Origin: Pseudoalteromonas rubra
Lineage (GTDB): Bacteria > Pseudomonadota > Gammaproteobacteria > Enterobacterales > Alteromonadaceae
NCBI RefSeq assembly: GCF_005887115.1
Contig: NZ_PNCJ01000019.1
Location: 1 to 64,000, forward strand
DNA: 64,000 nucleotides
Reading direction: 5' to 3'
Shown here: piece by piece, positions 35,895 to 43,486 of the stretch
How positions within the stretch are numbered: position 1 is the stretch's first letter
Layout: the number at the start of each line of letters is the position of its first letter
Position numbers and translations under genes: made by a program
Notes under the pieces: model-generated
Seen by the model: the letters and a program-made list of their open reading frames with translations, nothing else
The model's database searches: none
Told to the model about the DNA's origin: nothing

Positions 35895-36374
35895 ATGAAC
35901 AAAAATTCAAATATCGGGGCAGAGGCAGCACGTGCGTCTCTTATTGCGGCGAATGGCGCTAAGCGTAAGGCTAATCTGCTTTTAAGGCCGCCCGTTTGGT
36001 TAAACGTACTTATTAGCCTGCTGGCCGCACTGGCTACAACAGCAAGCGCTCAGGCAAGTCAAAGTAGTTTCTGGACTTTGATAGCGATAGGCGCAGCACT
36101 GAGTGTTATTGCATTGGCACTGGGCTGGTCTCATTATCTGCGGGTGTCAGGCGTAAAAGCAAAACACCTGAAAGGTGTATCAAGAAAAACGCTAACTACT
36201 GTTGCTCTGGCGTTTTTGAGTGCCTTTATTGTATTGCTCGCAGTTTATCTGACCAAACAGGGTATCTGGCAGTCTGCATATGTCGCAGGTGCGATGATTT
36301 TCCTGTTTAGCAGCTTTGCTTTTTATAAGCTGCCGGCGGGAGAGTGGCTGACAAAGGATTCTGGCAATGAGTAA
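35895..36374 (+). CDS. Four-TM membrane protein of unknown function
   Basis: 159 residues. An Ala/Lys-rich N-terminus is followed by four hydrophobic segments (about 33-53, 60-82, 100-120 and 128-148). No family recognised. The ATG at 35889 has its ribosome-binding site directly abutting, so 35895 is preferred (AAAGGA plus seven bases). It overlaps the next gene, a winged-helix regulator, by 8 nt. The pairing suggests that the regulator controls this protein, and the strong hairpin over the ribosome-binding site supports tight control. Confidence 0.7.
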   Translation: MNKNSNIGAEAARASLIAANGAKRKANLLLRPPVWLNVLISLLAALATTASAQASQSSFWTLIAIGAALSVIALALGWSHYLRVSGVKAKHLKGVSRKTLTTVALAFLSAFIVLLAVYLTKQGIWQSAYVAGAMIFLFSSFAFYKLPAGEWLTKDSGNE

Positions 36375-36654
36375 AGCCTGCTTTGATTCACTTATTCATG
36401 CCCACAATCGGCTACAGATCTGTGCGTTACTTCACCCCGTCTCAGAGCTTGAGTTTTCTGTGGTTAAGGCACAGCTTGAAGTCAGCGATTCCGTGCTATC
36501 CAAACACGTCAAAGCACTTGAGCAGGCTAATTACATCTCAGTGGCAAAGCGAGTAAGCTTATCTCGTCCCCGCACCTGGCTGTCTTTGACTGAGTTAGGT
36601 GAAGCGGCTTATCTTGGTCATGTCGCGGCGCTCAGAGAGATTGTTGGTTTGTAA
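36367..36654 (+). CDS. Small winged-helix transcriptional regulator (MarR/HTH_34-like)
   Basis: A 95-residue DNA-binding protein made almost wholly of a winged helix: NRLQICALLHPVSELEFSVVKAQLEVSDSVLSKHVKALEQANYISVAKR, then the wing and LSLTELGEAAYLGHVAALREI. The family is the short MarR-like regulators with no separate ligand domain. It overlaps the upstream membrane-protein gene by 8 nt. The ACTTTCC/GGAAAGT repeats in the operon leader are candidate binding sites. Confidence 0.82.
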   Translation: MSKACFDSLIHAHNRLQICALLHPVSELEFSVVKAQLEVSDSVLSKHVKALEQANYISVAKRVSLSRPRTWLSLTELGEAAYLGHVAALREIVGL

Positions 36655-36717
36655 GGACATCGCTTCAAATAACGCTGAACCGACCTTTATTGAGGCGTTT
36701 GATTGACACTCGTTAAG

Positions 36718-37302
36718 TCATAGAAACAGCTGCATGGTTGTAGAACCTGAAAAGCCGAGCAACCAGTTCAAGTAAGGAAAGTGCTCCGTTTTCGTGGCAA
36801 CAAACCCTTTACGCGCATAGAGTTTTTTTGCTCTGGCATTACTGTCAATCACATCCAACCGCACCGATGCGTAGCCGTGTGTCCGAGCATGAGAGGTGAT
36901 GCTATCCAATAACCTGGAGCCTACGCCCAGCCCGCGACAGGATTCTTGCACGGCTATACCGTCCATAATCATTTCATTCTGTCGTGGCTTACGCTCATAT
37001 AGGCTAAACAATAAACAGGCACGTATGCCGCCTAATATCCCTAAATGCTCGAACAGTCCGCTTATATCAAGGCCTGCTGTTAATGAACCACTGACTTCAC
37101 TAAAACCTGCAATCCCTACCGGTTCATCGTTTTTCAGTGCAATGAACGAATATTCGGGTAGGAAACAGCTTTCCAGGACTGCAAGTCGCTTTGCTTGACA
37201 GGGGATTGCATTGGCAAACTTGTTTCCGAAAGCCTGGTCGTAAAGCCTGGCAATCGAGTGACTATGCTTTCGATCCCATCCTTGTTCTATTTTGATTGTC
37301 AC
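36718..37302 (-). CDS. GNAT family N-acetyltransferase
   Basis: A 194-residue acetyltransferase. The acetyl-CoA-binding motif A is IAVQESCRGLGVGSRLLDSI (Q/RxxGxG/A pattern), followed by the beta-5 segment YASVRLDVIDSNARAKKLYARKGF, which is typical of the RimI-like branch. The substrate is unknown. It is a single gene with no operon partner, facing the peroxiredoxin gene on the same strand 415 nt upstream-to-downstream order aside. Confidence 0.83.
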   Translation of the reverse strand: MTIKIEQGWDRKHSHSIARLYDQAFGNKFANAIPCQAKRLAVLESCFLPEYSFIALKNDEPVGIAGFSEVSGSLTAGLDISGLFEHLGILGGIRACLLFSLYERKPRQNEMIMDGIAVQESCRGLGVGSRLLDSITSHARTHGYASVRLDVIDSNARAKKLYARKGFVATKTEHFPYLNWLLGFSGSTTMQLFL

Positions 37303-37439
37303 TGTATTTCTCCAATCAATTCACACTTGTCTGCCAATTTCTATTACTCTCGCCTTTTTGTATCTTTTACAAGGCTTCAAGTACAAAACAGCAGCGAACG
37401 CAGGTTTATGGTATAAAACACGTCTACTATCAAATGGAA

Positions 37440-37455
37440 GGGAGCTGACGCTCCC
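37440..37455 (-). terminator. Weak hairpin after the peroxiredoxin gene
   Basis: GGGAGC / GCTCCC stem with a TGAC loop directly after the peroxiredoxin stop on the minus strand. Only a broken T run (TTCCATTTG) follows. Confidence 0.4.
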
Positions 37456-37469
37456 TGAGTTAACGAAAC

Positions 37470-37943
37470 TTATAGTTTTTCCAGGATCACTTCTGCTTTA
37501 CTGACTTCAAACGTCTTCGGTGCTTCAACCAGTAAAGTGGTGACAACCCCGTTTTCAACAATCATAGCGTAGCGTTGAGAGCGGATCCCACCAAAGCCGT
37601 CTGTATCCATATCCAGACCAAGCGCTTTGGTAAAGCTGGCATCACCGTCGCCTAGCATCATAATTTCGCTTGCATTGTGCGCGTCACCCCAGGCTTTCAT
37701 CACAAAGGCGTCGTTTACTGAAACACAGACAATGGCATCGACTCCTTTTGCTTTGATTTTGTCAGCCAGGGTAACATAACCTGGCAAGTGAGCTGCAGAG
37801 CAGGTCGGAGTAAAAGCGCCTGGCACGGCAAACACAACGACTTTTTTGTCAGAAAACAGGGTGTCACTCTGGTGCGTGACCATGCCATCAGCTGTCAGTT
37901 CACTCAAAGTGGCTTGGGGCAAGGCGTGTCCTTGTTCAATCAT
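37470..37943 (-). CDS. Peroxiredoxin, Prx5 type
   Basis: Thiol peroxidase of 157 residues reducing hydrogen peroxide and alkyl hydroperoxides. Active site PGAFTPTCSAAH with peroxidatic Cys48, and the later FGGIRSQRYAMIVENGVV contains the conserved Arg. No resolving Cys pair is evident, so reduction by glutathione/glutaredoxin or an external thiol is likely, as in other Prx5 proteins. No glutaredoxin domain is fused. Transcribed alone. Confidence 0.92.
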   Translation of the reverse strand: MIEQGHALPQATLSELTADGMVTHQSDTLFSDKKVVVFAVPGAFTPTCSAAHLPGYVTLADKIKAKGVDAIVCVSVNDAFVMKAWGDAHNASEIMMLGDGDASFTKALGLDMDTDGFGGIRSQRYAMIVENGVVTTLLVEAPKTFEVSKAEVILEKL

Positions 37944-38060
37944 GATTTTTCCTCATCGGATGTTATGGAGATTAGCTCTATTCTAGACGTAAAAGCGGTG
38001 TTTAAACACGGACAAAAAATAAGGTTTAACTAATTTCTGAAAAAAGGAGAGCAAGGAGCT

Positions 38061-38091
38061 GGTGATAACCCTGTCGGTGCGAGTTATCACC
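38061..38091 (-). terminator. Hairpin after the haem-motif lipoprotein gene
   Basis: Nine-bp stem GGTGATAAC / GTTATCACC with a 13-base loop just past the stop on the minus strand. No immediate T run; TTTTTT appears about 18 nt later. Confidence 0.4.
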
Positions 38092-38103
38092 GGTATAGAC
38101 AAG

Positions 38104-39393
38104 CTATTTGCTTGATCCATGGATAGAACTAAAGATGTGGCTTACTTTCGCATTCTCAGTTGGACCAGAATAGCCATGACAATTAAAACAGTTTGCAGCT
38201 GGTTGCAGATTGTTCGGGCCTGTATAGACAACCTCACTAAACCCTTGTTGTGCATTGGTTTCCATCGTCGTGTTTGCCAATTGTATCGATCCACGCTGGT
38301 TGTCGCGATTCTTAGAAGATTGACTCACATCATTTAACCACAGCCCGCCAACAAGTTCGTACTCAGCCAGTACTCGTAATGAGTTATAGGTTGGCATACG
38401 CTTAAATACTTTGTTTAACTGTTCGTTAAGAGAAATGATATTAGCCCGATTATGCTCTGCCTGATTGTCTCCCTCGGCCGTACCCTGAGCATAAACCTGA
38501 CAGACTTCCGTCGGTTTACCTGTTAAAGGAGATTTGCCGGTTTTGGAGGGGTCGATTGTTTTGTTAAACTCACAATTTACATCTGGATTTGGCAGGCTAG
38601 CTGCACATTGCTCACTGGCAAAACTCCAGTCAGAGGCTGGCTGATTTGCTTTTTGGCAATCAGGTGCATTGTATTTATGCTCAAAAGTTGCCCAGATAAA
38701 CTCAGGGTGGTCTTTGGTGCTAATTACCAGATGAAACCCCACCATGCCATACAGCTCATCGGCATCGATTTCGCCATTATTGTTGGTATCGGAGCGCACC
38801 CACACGTAATTAAGCATGTCTTTTTCAGTGATCTTACGCCACGATGTTTTAATCTCAGTAGTACCGGCGGGTAAAGTTGCAGAGCCCCTGGCAACATTAC
38901 ACATACCTCGGTCAAAACGAGTCTCGTAAAGTACGATATTCCCATTTTGGTCATACAGAACGGCGTTATTCAGTGCCTGATTCATCTCATGGGGCGCTGT
39001 GAAGTCTTCACTGGTGGTGTGTGGATCTTTATCCCCTCTGACAAACAGTTTGGATTCCAGTGTATTGGGCGCACAAGAGTCCTGATCACTGCCGAGATAA
39101 ATAGCATAGCGGTCCTCATTTAAGAAGGTCCGATCCTTGCCATTTGGGGCGTTGATTAAAGAGATAAACCATTGCCAGGAAAACTGATAGAACTGACACA
39201 GATTTTGCCCACCACCCGGAATTTCGTTTGGTGGACTATTGGGGTTCGTTACCCAGTTAATATTTGCAGGGCAAAACAAGGGATCCTGGCTGGCTGTATT
39301 GTCAGAGCCAGTCGTTGGACCTGAAGGTTCAGTAGAGCATGCAAGCAAGGTCGTGAGTGCAGCACTGAGCAGAGAAAGCTTGAGGGGGGGCAT
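38104..39393 (-). CDS. Lipoprotein with a C-terminal c-type haem motif
   Basis: 429 residues. The lipobox LLACS is at the N-terminus, followed by a Thr/Ser-rich spacer. The bulk shows WQWFISLINAPNG, YAIYLGSDQDSC and an EF-hand-like DTNNNGEIDADELYG. Near the C-terminus there is a single CxxCH motif (CFNCH, Cys402 to His406) that would bind haem c. I know no named family; the layout suggests a periplasm-facing electron carrier or an oxidoreductase subunit. GGAATTTGTT precedes the ATG. No partner redox gene is adjacent. Confidence 0.7.
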   Translation of the reverse strand: MPPLKLSLLSAALTTLLACSTEPSGPTTGSDNTASQDPLFCPANINWVTNPNSPPNEIPGGGQNLCQFYQFSWQWFISLINAPNGKDRTFLNEDRYAIYLGSDQDSCAPNTLESKLFVRGDKDPHTTSEDFTAPHEMNQALNNAVLYDQNGNIVLYETRFDRGMCNVARGSATLPAGTTEIKTSWRKITEKDMLNYVWVRSDTNNNGEIDADELYGMVGFHLVISTKDHPEFIWATFEHKYNAPDCQKANQPASDWSFASEQCAASLPNPDVNCEFNKTIDPSKTGKSPLTGKPTEVCQVYAQGTAEGDNQAEHNRANIISLNEQLNKVFKRMPTYNSLRVLAEYELVGGLWLNDVSQSSKNRDNQRGSIQLANTTMETNAQQGFSEVVYTGPNNLQPAANCFNCHGYSGPTENAKVSHIFSSIHGSSK

Positions 39394-39493
39394 AACAAAT
39401 TCCTTTCAATATCGAGACGGTCACCTTAACTCTAGAGCAATTTAAAGAAGTTACCATTACCGGGTATTACAGCTCAGCCAAGCCTTTTTTGAA

Positions 39494-39796
39494 TTGGTGA
39501 AAATGATTCCATATGGAGATAAAGTTGGCCATTTCGTATTGTTTGGTACCCTCACTTTATGCGTTAACGTTGCCAGCAAATTTAAAGTTTTCAAGCTCGG
39601 TACGATTGATGTCTTTTGGGGCACAGCCGCTGTGTTTGTTTTTGTCACAGTGGAAGAATTAAGTCAGTATCTTATACCAACAAGAACGTTAGATATGCAC
39701 GACTATATTGCTGATATGGTGGGAATTATTTTCTTTACGTGGTTATCAAGGATTTTGTTGAATAGCAGTTTAATCGCAACAAGAGGGCACGCTTAA
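39494..39796 (+). CDS. VanZ-like membrane protein, apparently short at the N-terminus
   Basis: About 100 residues. It has the VanZ core: IPYGDKVGHFVLFGTLTL, then VEELSQYLIPTRTLDMHDYIADMVGI with the conserved Glu-Glu, Arg and Asp residues. Normal VanZ proteins have a first membrane helix before the GDK motif; here the frame upstream runs to a stop at 39443 without an ATG. Possible starts are TTG 39494, GTG 39497 or ATG 39503, none with a ribosome-binding site. The gene may be decayed. The next gene starts directly after its stop. Confidence 0.6.
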   Translation: MVKMIPYGDKVGHFVLFGTLTLCVNVASKFKVFKLGTIDVFWGTAAVFVFVTVEELSQYLIPTRTLDMHDYIADMVGIIFFTWLSRILLNSSLIATRGHA

Positions 39797-40315
39797 GTGG
39801 AATGTTCAATAACGAAAATAAGTACAGCATTAACCTCTCATGCCATAAGTGGGGTGTTCTTTGGTGCATCCGGCATTAGCGTAGCCGATGAGTCAACTTT
39901 GGCCAGGCTACAAATAGGCTTTAGCATTCACCCCGATGGCTCAGGTTTAACAGGAACAGAAGACGGAAGTTGGTATCAAAGCTGGATTGTCATAGCTACT
40001 GACAGTGTGCTGGGCGACCCGTTTTTTGTTGACACAAGTGACCCTCCGATGCCGGTTTATACAGCTATGCATGGTGAAGGGCAATGGATCCCAGAGCAAG
40101 TTTCAACTTCATTGAATTCTTTCTTGGAGTCGCTCTTGTATCTAAACAAACTCAGTAAGCAGAGCTTTGCTCAAGTTAGCCCCGATGAGAATACAATTAC
40201 AGACCCCAGAGAGCTCGCTGTTATCGAGCGTCAATTGCAAACTATTTCGGGTGAAACAGAGTACTGGGAATACTTCATGGAACAACACTGTGAGTGGGTT
40301 GAGGACCATGAATAA
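39797..40315 (+). CDS. SUKH (SMI1/KNR4)-like protein
   Basis: 172 residues, GTG start directly after the VanZ stop, with GAGGG about 11 nt upstream. The stretch SWIVIATDSVLGDPFFVDTSDPPMPVYTAMHGEGQWIPEQVSTSLNSFLESL has the SUKH fold pattern (GD-phi-phi-phi-D ... PVY ... H). SUKH proteins include many immunity proteins to contact-dependent or polymorphic toxins. No toxin gene is beside it, so it would be an orphan immunity protein or a housekeeping relative. Family call is by pattern, moderate confidence. Confidence 0.6.
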   Translation: MECSITKISTALTSHAISGVFFGASGISVADESTLARLQIGFSIHPDGSGLTGTEDGSWYQSWIVIATDSVLGDPFFVDTSDPPMPVYTAMHGEGQWIPEQVSTSLNSFLESLLYLNKLSKQSFAQVSPDENTITDPRELAVIERQLQTISGETEYWEYFMEQHCEWVEDHE

Positions 40316-40368
40316 AGTTACGATCAGCTATTTGTTGATGCATTTTCCACTAAAGCTATTATAAAAAA

Positions 40369-40707
40369 ATGATTGGATTGTTTTTAGCCTCGACATTTGT
40401 CAGTTTTATTGACACCGAAACATATAGGGTTGAATCTTGCATTGGAGAGCCGTTTCAGTTGGTGGAGCATGTCCATCCCGTCTGGCCATTACATACTGAA
40501 CACCTTGAGGGGGTCGCTTTTGTCCATATTCGGGCAACGGTTGACAATAGCGGTAAGCTACTTGGTTATCACATCACTGACTCTAAAATGAGCCGAATCT
40601 TCAGCCGCGCGTCAATTCGGGCTTTAAAAAACTGGCGGTTTAATGAGTCAAAATACGCTCAGCGATGTTTTGATATTACTTTTAAATTTAATTCAGATAA
40701 ACGATAG
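40369..40707 (+). CDS. Small protein with a TonB C-terminal domain
   Basis: 112 residues: a short hydrophobic N-terminus, then the TonB-C pattern EGVAFVHIRATVDNSGKLLGYHITDSKMSRIFSRASIRALKNWRF. There is no Pro-rich spacer and no clear anchor helix, so it is not a complete energy transducer; it looks like the exported TonB-C single-domain type. Two Cys (SCIGEPF, QRCFD) could form a disulfide. No ribosome-binding site is seen before the ATG. Lies in an AT-rich patch. Confidence 0.65.
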   Translation: MIGLFLASTFVSFIDTETYRVESCIGEPFQLVEHVHPVWPLHTEHLEGVAFVHIRATVDNSGKLLGYHITDSKMSRIFSRASIRALKNWRFNESKYAQRCFDITFKFNSDKR

Positions 40708-40877
40708 AACCGGTAAAGCGGTAAACAGTGTCGGTAATTTTCTTGCCTAATATCACTTATCGCACAGTTGGAGTTCCGTATCATGCAAATGACTATTTAG
40801 ACTCGACAAGTGAGTCGTGTAAAGATGAGACTAAAGTGTCTCTTAAATGTGTTTTTATATCGAATAGGGAGTATTGA

Positions 40878-41204
40878 ATGAAAATTTGGACAAGAGTATT
40901 TGCTGCGTTATTACTCTCAGGTTCTGCTCAGGTCAATGCAGAGTCGAGAAGCGGTTACGTGTATCGATTATATGCTGATCCAACAGATGTTGTGATTGTC
41001 TTAAAAGACAATAATAAAGTAAATGTTAATGGCGAGTGTGGCTCAAACTTTTACCATATAAGCCGCTCTGCAGTGAATTTTAGCGAGTTTTATAGCTTAG
41101 TTCTTTCGGCAGCAGCAGCGCGAAAACTAGTTTACCTGGAAGTTGGGAGTTGCTCAGGTCAAAGGAATATACTTACTCATGGGAGCGTACAGTTTAGCGA
41201 TTAA
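40878..41204 (+). CDS. Small secreted protein of unknown function
   Basis: 108 residues with a signal peptide (VFAALLLSGSAQVNA) and a mature domain of about 86 residues with two Cys (NGECGSN, VGSCSGQ) that probably pair. The pattern SGYVYRLYADPTDVVIVLKD is seen in small secreted proteins of unknown role in marine gammaproteobacteria. AATAGGGAG lies eight or so bases before the ATG. No partner gene. Confidence 0.6.
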   Translation: MKIWTRVFAALLLSGSAQVNAESRSGYVYRLYADPTDVVIVLKDNNKVNVNGECGSNFYHISRSAVNFSEFYSLVLSAAAARKLVYLEVGSCSGQRNILTHGSVQFSD

Positions 41205-41682
41205 AATTGTCTGAAAAACTAGCTATCGAAGTGTTGAGTAATGTGTCCCCCCTATTTTAATCATAATACTGAAATGACATAGAGTTCTGAACACGACCTA
41301 AGATGCCAGTTTTGAGCGGTTGATGCCTATTCAAAACTGGCGTCAGACAATGAGTCGTTTTACTCAAGCGTTGTCAAATGTCTCGAAAGACAATATCGAC
41401 TCACATTATAGATCCACCTTCACCGAACGGTTACTAGGCTTATCCAGCTTTACCACAAATTTCTGGTAACTTCTTAAGGATTCTTGTGATCAAGTGTTGC
41501 GCGGCATGCTCTGCTGAATCAACATACTCATTATCACCATTAGCCCAGTTCGTATCTGAATTGAAGCCTCGGACATGGGCAGGGTACGCGCCCAGCTAAT
41601 CGGACTTCCTTTTCCTGTTACGCCAGTTATAGTGCGGGTATATAAGAAAGTCAGATGTGGGTTCACATCAAGGAGCTAATTT
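41205..41682. other. 478-nt non-coding region with hairpins and a gene remnant
   Basis: Contains an 11-bp perfect inverted repeat GCCAGTTTTGA (41305-41315) / TCAAAACTGGC (41331-41341), a short TTACCA/TGGTAA hairpin near 41450-41468, the remnant listed next, and the promoter region of the GNAT gene. No intact gene. Confidence 0.6.
41440..41595 (-). pseudogene. Candidate 3' remnant of a lost gene
   Basis: A 51-codon open stretch on the minus strand bounded by a TAG upstream and ending in TAA. No in-frame start. The translation (LGAYPAHVRGFNSDTNWANG, then DNEYVDSAEHAAQHLITRIL) looks like real protein, ending in a helix and Cys-Gly. I do not recognise the family. Probably the C-terminal end of a deleted gene. 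Confidence 0.35.
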
Positions 41683-42534
41683 ATGAGTAACACCTATACA
41701 ATCCGCACTATGACTCGTGCCGAAGTTGACCTCGCGGTTGACTGGGCTGCACAGGAAGGCTGGAATCCGGGGCTGGAAGATGCGCAATGCTACTATCAGG
41801 CTGATCCGGATGGGTTTCTTGTGGGGGTTTTGGATGATGAACCAATCGCAGTCATCTCCGCTGTCAAATATGATGATACATTCGGGTTTATTGGATTTTA
41901 CATAGTAAAACCTGAATATAGAGGACAGGGTTTTGGTTTGAAAATCTGGCAGGCCGCCATGGCCAGGCTTGACAGGTGCAATATTGGTCTGGATGGTGTG
42001 GTCGAACAGCAGGAGAACTACAAGAAGTCTGGTTTTACTTTGGCTTATTCCAATCGTCGCTATCAGGGGAGCAGTCAGATGCTGGCCGTTCGAGGTACGA
42101 CCGAAATGACAGATCTGAACGCGTTACCACACAAAACAATAGAGCGATTTCTTGAGCCGTTTTTTCCGGTACAGAGAACCAGGTTTTGGCATGCCTGGCA
42201 GGCACAGAGCAATGCAATGTCTACTGGTTTGCTGATTGGAGGAGAATTACAGGGAGTAGGGGTTATCAGACAGTGCCGGGAGGGCTATAAAATAGGCCCC
42301 TTGTTTGCCCAAAATGCACAGCAGGCTGAGGCTATAATTGGTGCATTGAGCTCAAAAGTTGAGTGTGATTGTGCCGTTTATCTGGATGTGCCGGCATGTA
42401 ATTCATCGGCGGTTGGACTTGCAGAAAAACTCAACATGACGCCGGTGTTTGATACGGCACGAATGTACACGCAAATGGCGCCTGATATTGGTATAGACAA
42501 AACGTTTGGCGTAACATCGTTTGAAATTGGTTAG
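41683..42534 (+). CDS. GNAT family acetyltransferase with a second C-terminal domain
   Basis: 283 residues. The first half is a GNAT domain: MTRAEVDLAVDWAAQEGWNPG, GFYIVKPEYRGQGFGLKIWQAAM (acetyl-CoA-binding Q/RGxGxG). The second half matches the YitH/DUF1248-type Acetyltransf_18 extension (MSTGLLIGGELQGVGVIRQCREGYKIGPLFAQ). The substrate is unknown. AAGGAGC precedes the ATG. It is a single gene. Confidence 0.85.
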   Translation: MSNTYTIRTMTRAEVDLAVDWAAQEGWNPGLEDAQCYYQADPDGFLVGVLDDEPIAVISAVKYDDTFGFIGFYIVKPEYRGQGFGLKIWQAAMARLDRCNIGLDGVVEQQENYKKSGFTLAYSNRRYQGSSQMLAVRGTTEMTDLNALPHKTIERFLEPFFPVQRTRFWHAWQAQSNAMSTGLLIGGELQGVGVIRQCREGYKIGPLFAQNAQQAEAIIGALSSKVECDCAVYLDVPACNSSAVGLAEKLNMTPVFDTARMYTQMAPDIGIDKTFGVTSFEIG

Positions 42535-42571
42535 CCAAAAAGCAAAAATGGTACACATCAGTAATGTCATA

Positions 42572-42598
42572 CGCGCTTGTATTCAAATGACAAGCGCG
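42572..42598. terminator. Hairpin between convergent GNAT and cvfB-like genes
   Basis: Nine-bp stem CGCGCTTGT / ACAAGCGCG with a nine-base loop, no T run. Possible bidirectional terminator. Confidence 0.45.
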
Positions 42599-42641
42599 CT
42601 TGCATATCAGGGAAAACTCAAGCTTGCGGTAAGGCTAAGAC

Positions 42642-43484
42642 TTAAGTTTTCTTTTTGGTTGTTAAAAGTGAAATTGATTTTGCTTCAATCTGGATCTTTT
42701 CTTGTTTGAACAAACCACCAATGGCCTTTTTAAAATTGGCTTTGCTGGTGGAGAAGGACTTTTTGATCAATTCAGGATCTGATTTGTCACCCAGTGGTAA
42801 AAAGCCGTTGTTTTCTTCCAACTTTTTAAGGATCTGCTCGCCCAGCTCTGAAATCTTATCCATGCCAGGTTTTTCAAGTAAGATATCTATCTTATCGTCT
42901 TCATGGACCTGTTTAACATAGCCTGTCATGCGCTGGCCGATGTACATACGCTTAAACACGGTATTAAAAAACACCATACCAAAATGTTGTTCATTAACAA
43001 TAACCTTATATCCCAGGTCAGTCTTGGCTGCGACAATCAGATCGACTTGCTCAAATTTTTTGTACTGAGCAGGCGTTTTGTTAAGAAATTTCCCAAGGTT
43101 ACTTGAGGCGCATAAACGCTTACTGGCATTGTCGAGGTAAAGCTTCACCAGGTAACTGAAGCCCTCGCGCATTTTTGGCTTCTGCTCGTTATAGGGGGCC
43201 AATACATCTTTACTGATCCCGAGATCCAAGAATGCACCTACTTTATTAATTTGTTTTGCACGTAGCAGGGCAAACTGACCTAACTGAGCGAGAGGCTTCT
43301 GCGTGGTTGCACAGGGGTGGCCTTGATTATCACTAAAGACAAATACTTCAACGTTGTCACCTGCTTCCAGATGGTCGGGCAGCTCTTTAAGCGGCAGGAA
43401 AACGTCGCCATGTTCCTTGCCATCCAGGTAAGCGCCTTCGGCACAGATCTCTTCGATCATTAAAAACTGAGTAGTACCTAGCAT
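42642..43484 (-). CDS. cvfB: CvfB/YitL-like S1 RNA-binding protein
   Basis: 280 residues. Tandem S1-type beta-barrels: VGAFLDLGISKDVLAPYNEQ in the second, and VNEQHFGMVFFNTVFKRMYIGQRMTGYVKQVHEDDKIDILLEKPG in the third. A C-terminal winged-helix part follows (FLPLGDKSDPELIKKSFSTSKANFKKAIGGLF). This arrangement is that of CvfB, an RNA-binding regulator in Gram-positives whose gammaproteobacterial homologues are uncharacterised. GAGGAATAAAT precedes the ATG. It starts two bases after the helicase stop, so the two RNA proteins are cotranscribed. Confidence 0.87.
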   Translation of the reverse strand: MLGTTQFLMIEEICAEGAYLDGKEHGDVFLPLKELPDHLEAGDNVEVFVFSDNQGHPCATTQKPLAQLGQFALLRAKQINKVGAFLDLGISKDVLAPYNEQKPKMREGFSYLVKLYLDNASKRLCASSNLGKFLNKTPAQYKKFEQVDLIVAAKTDLGYKVIVNEQHFGMVFFNTVFKRMYIGQRMTGYVKQVHEDDKIDILLEKPGMDKISELGEQILKKLEENNGFLPLGDKSDPELIKKSFSTSKANFKKAIGGLFKQEKIQIEAKSISLLTTKKKT

Positions 43485-43486
43485 AT

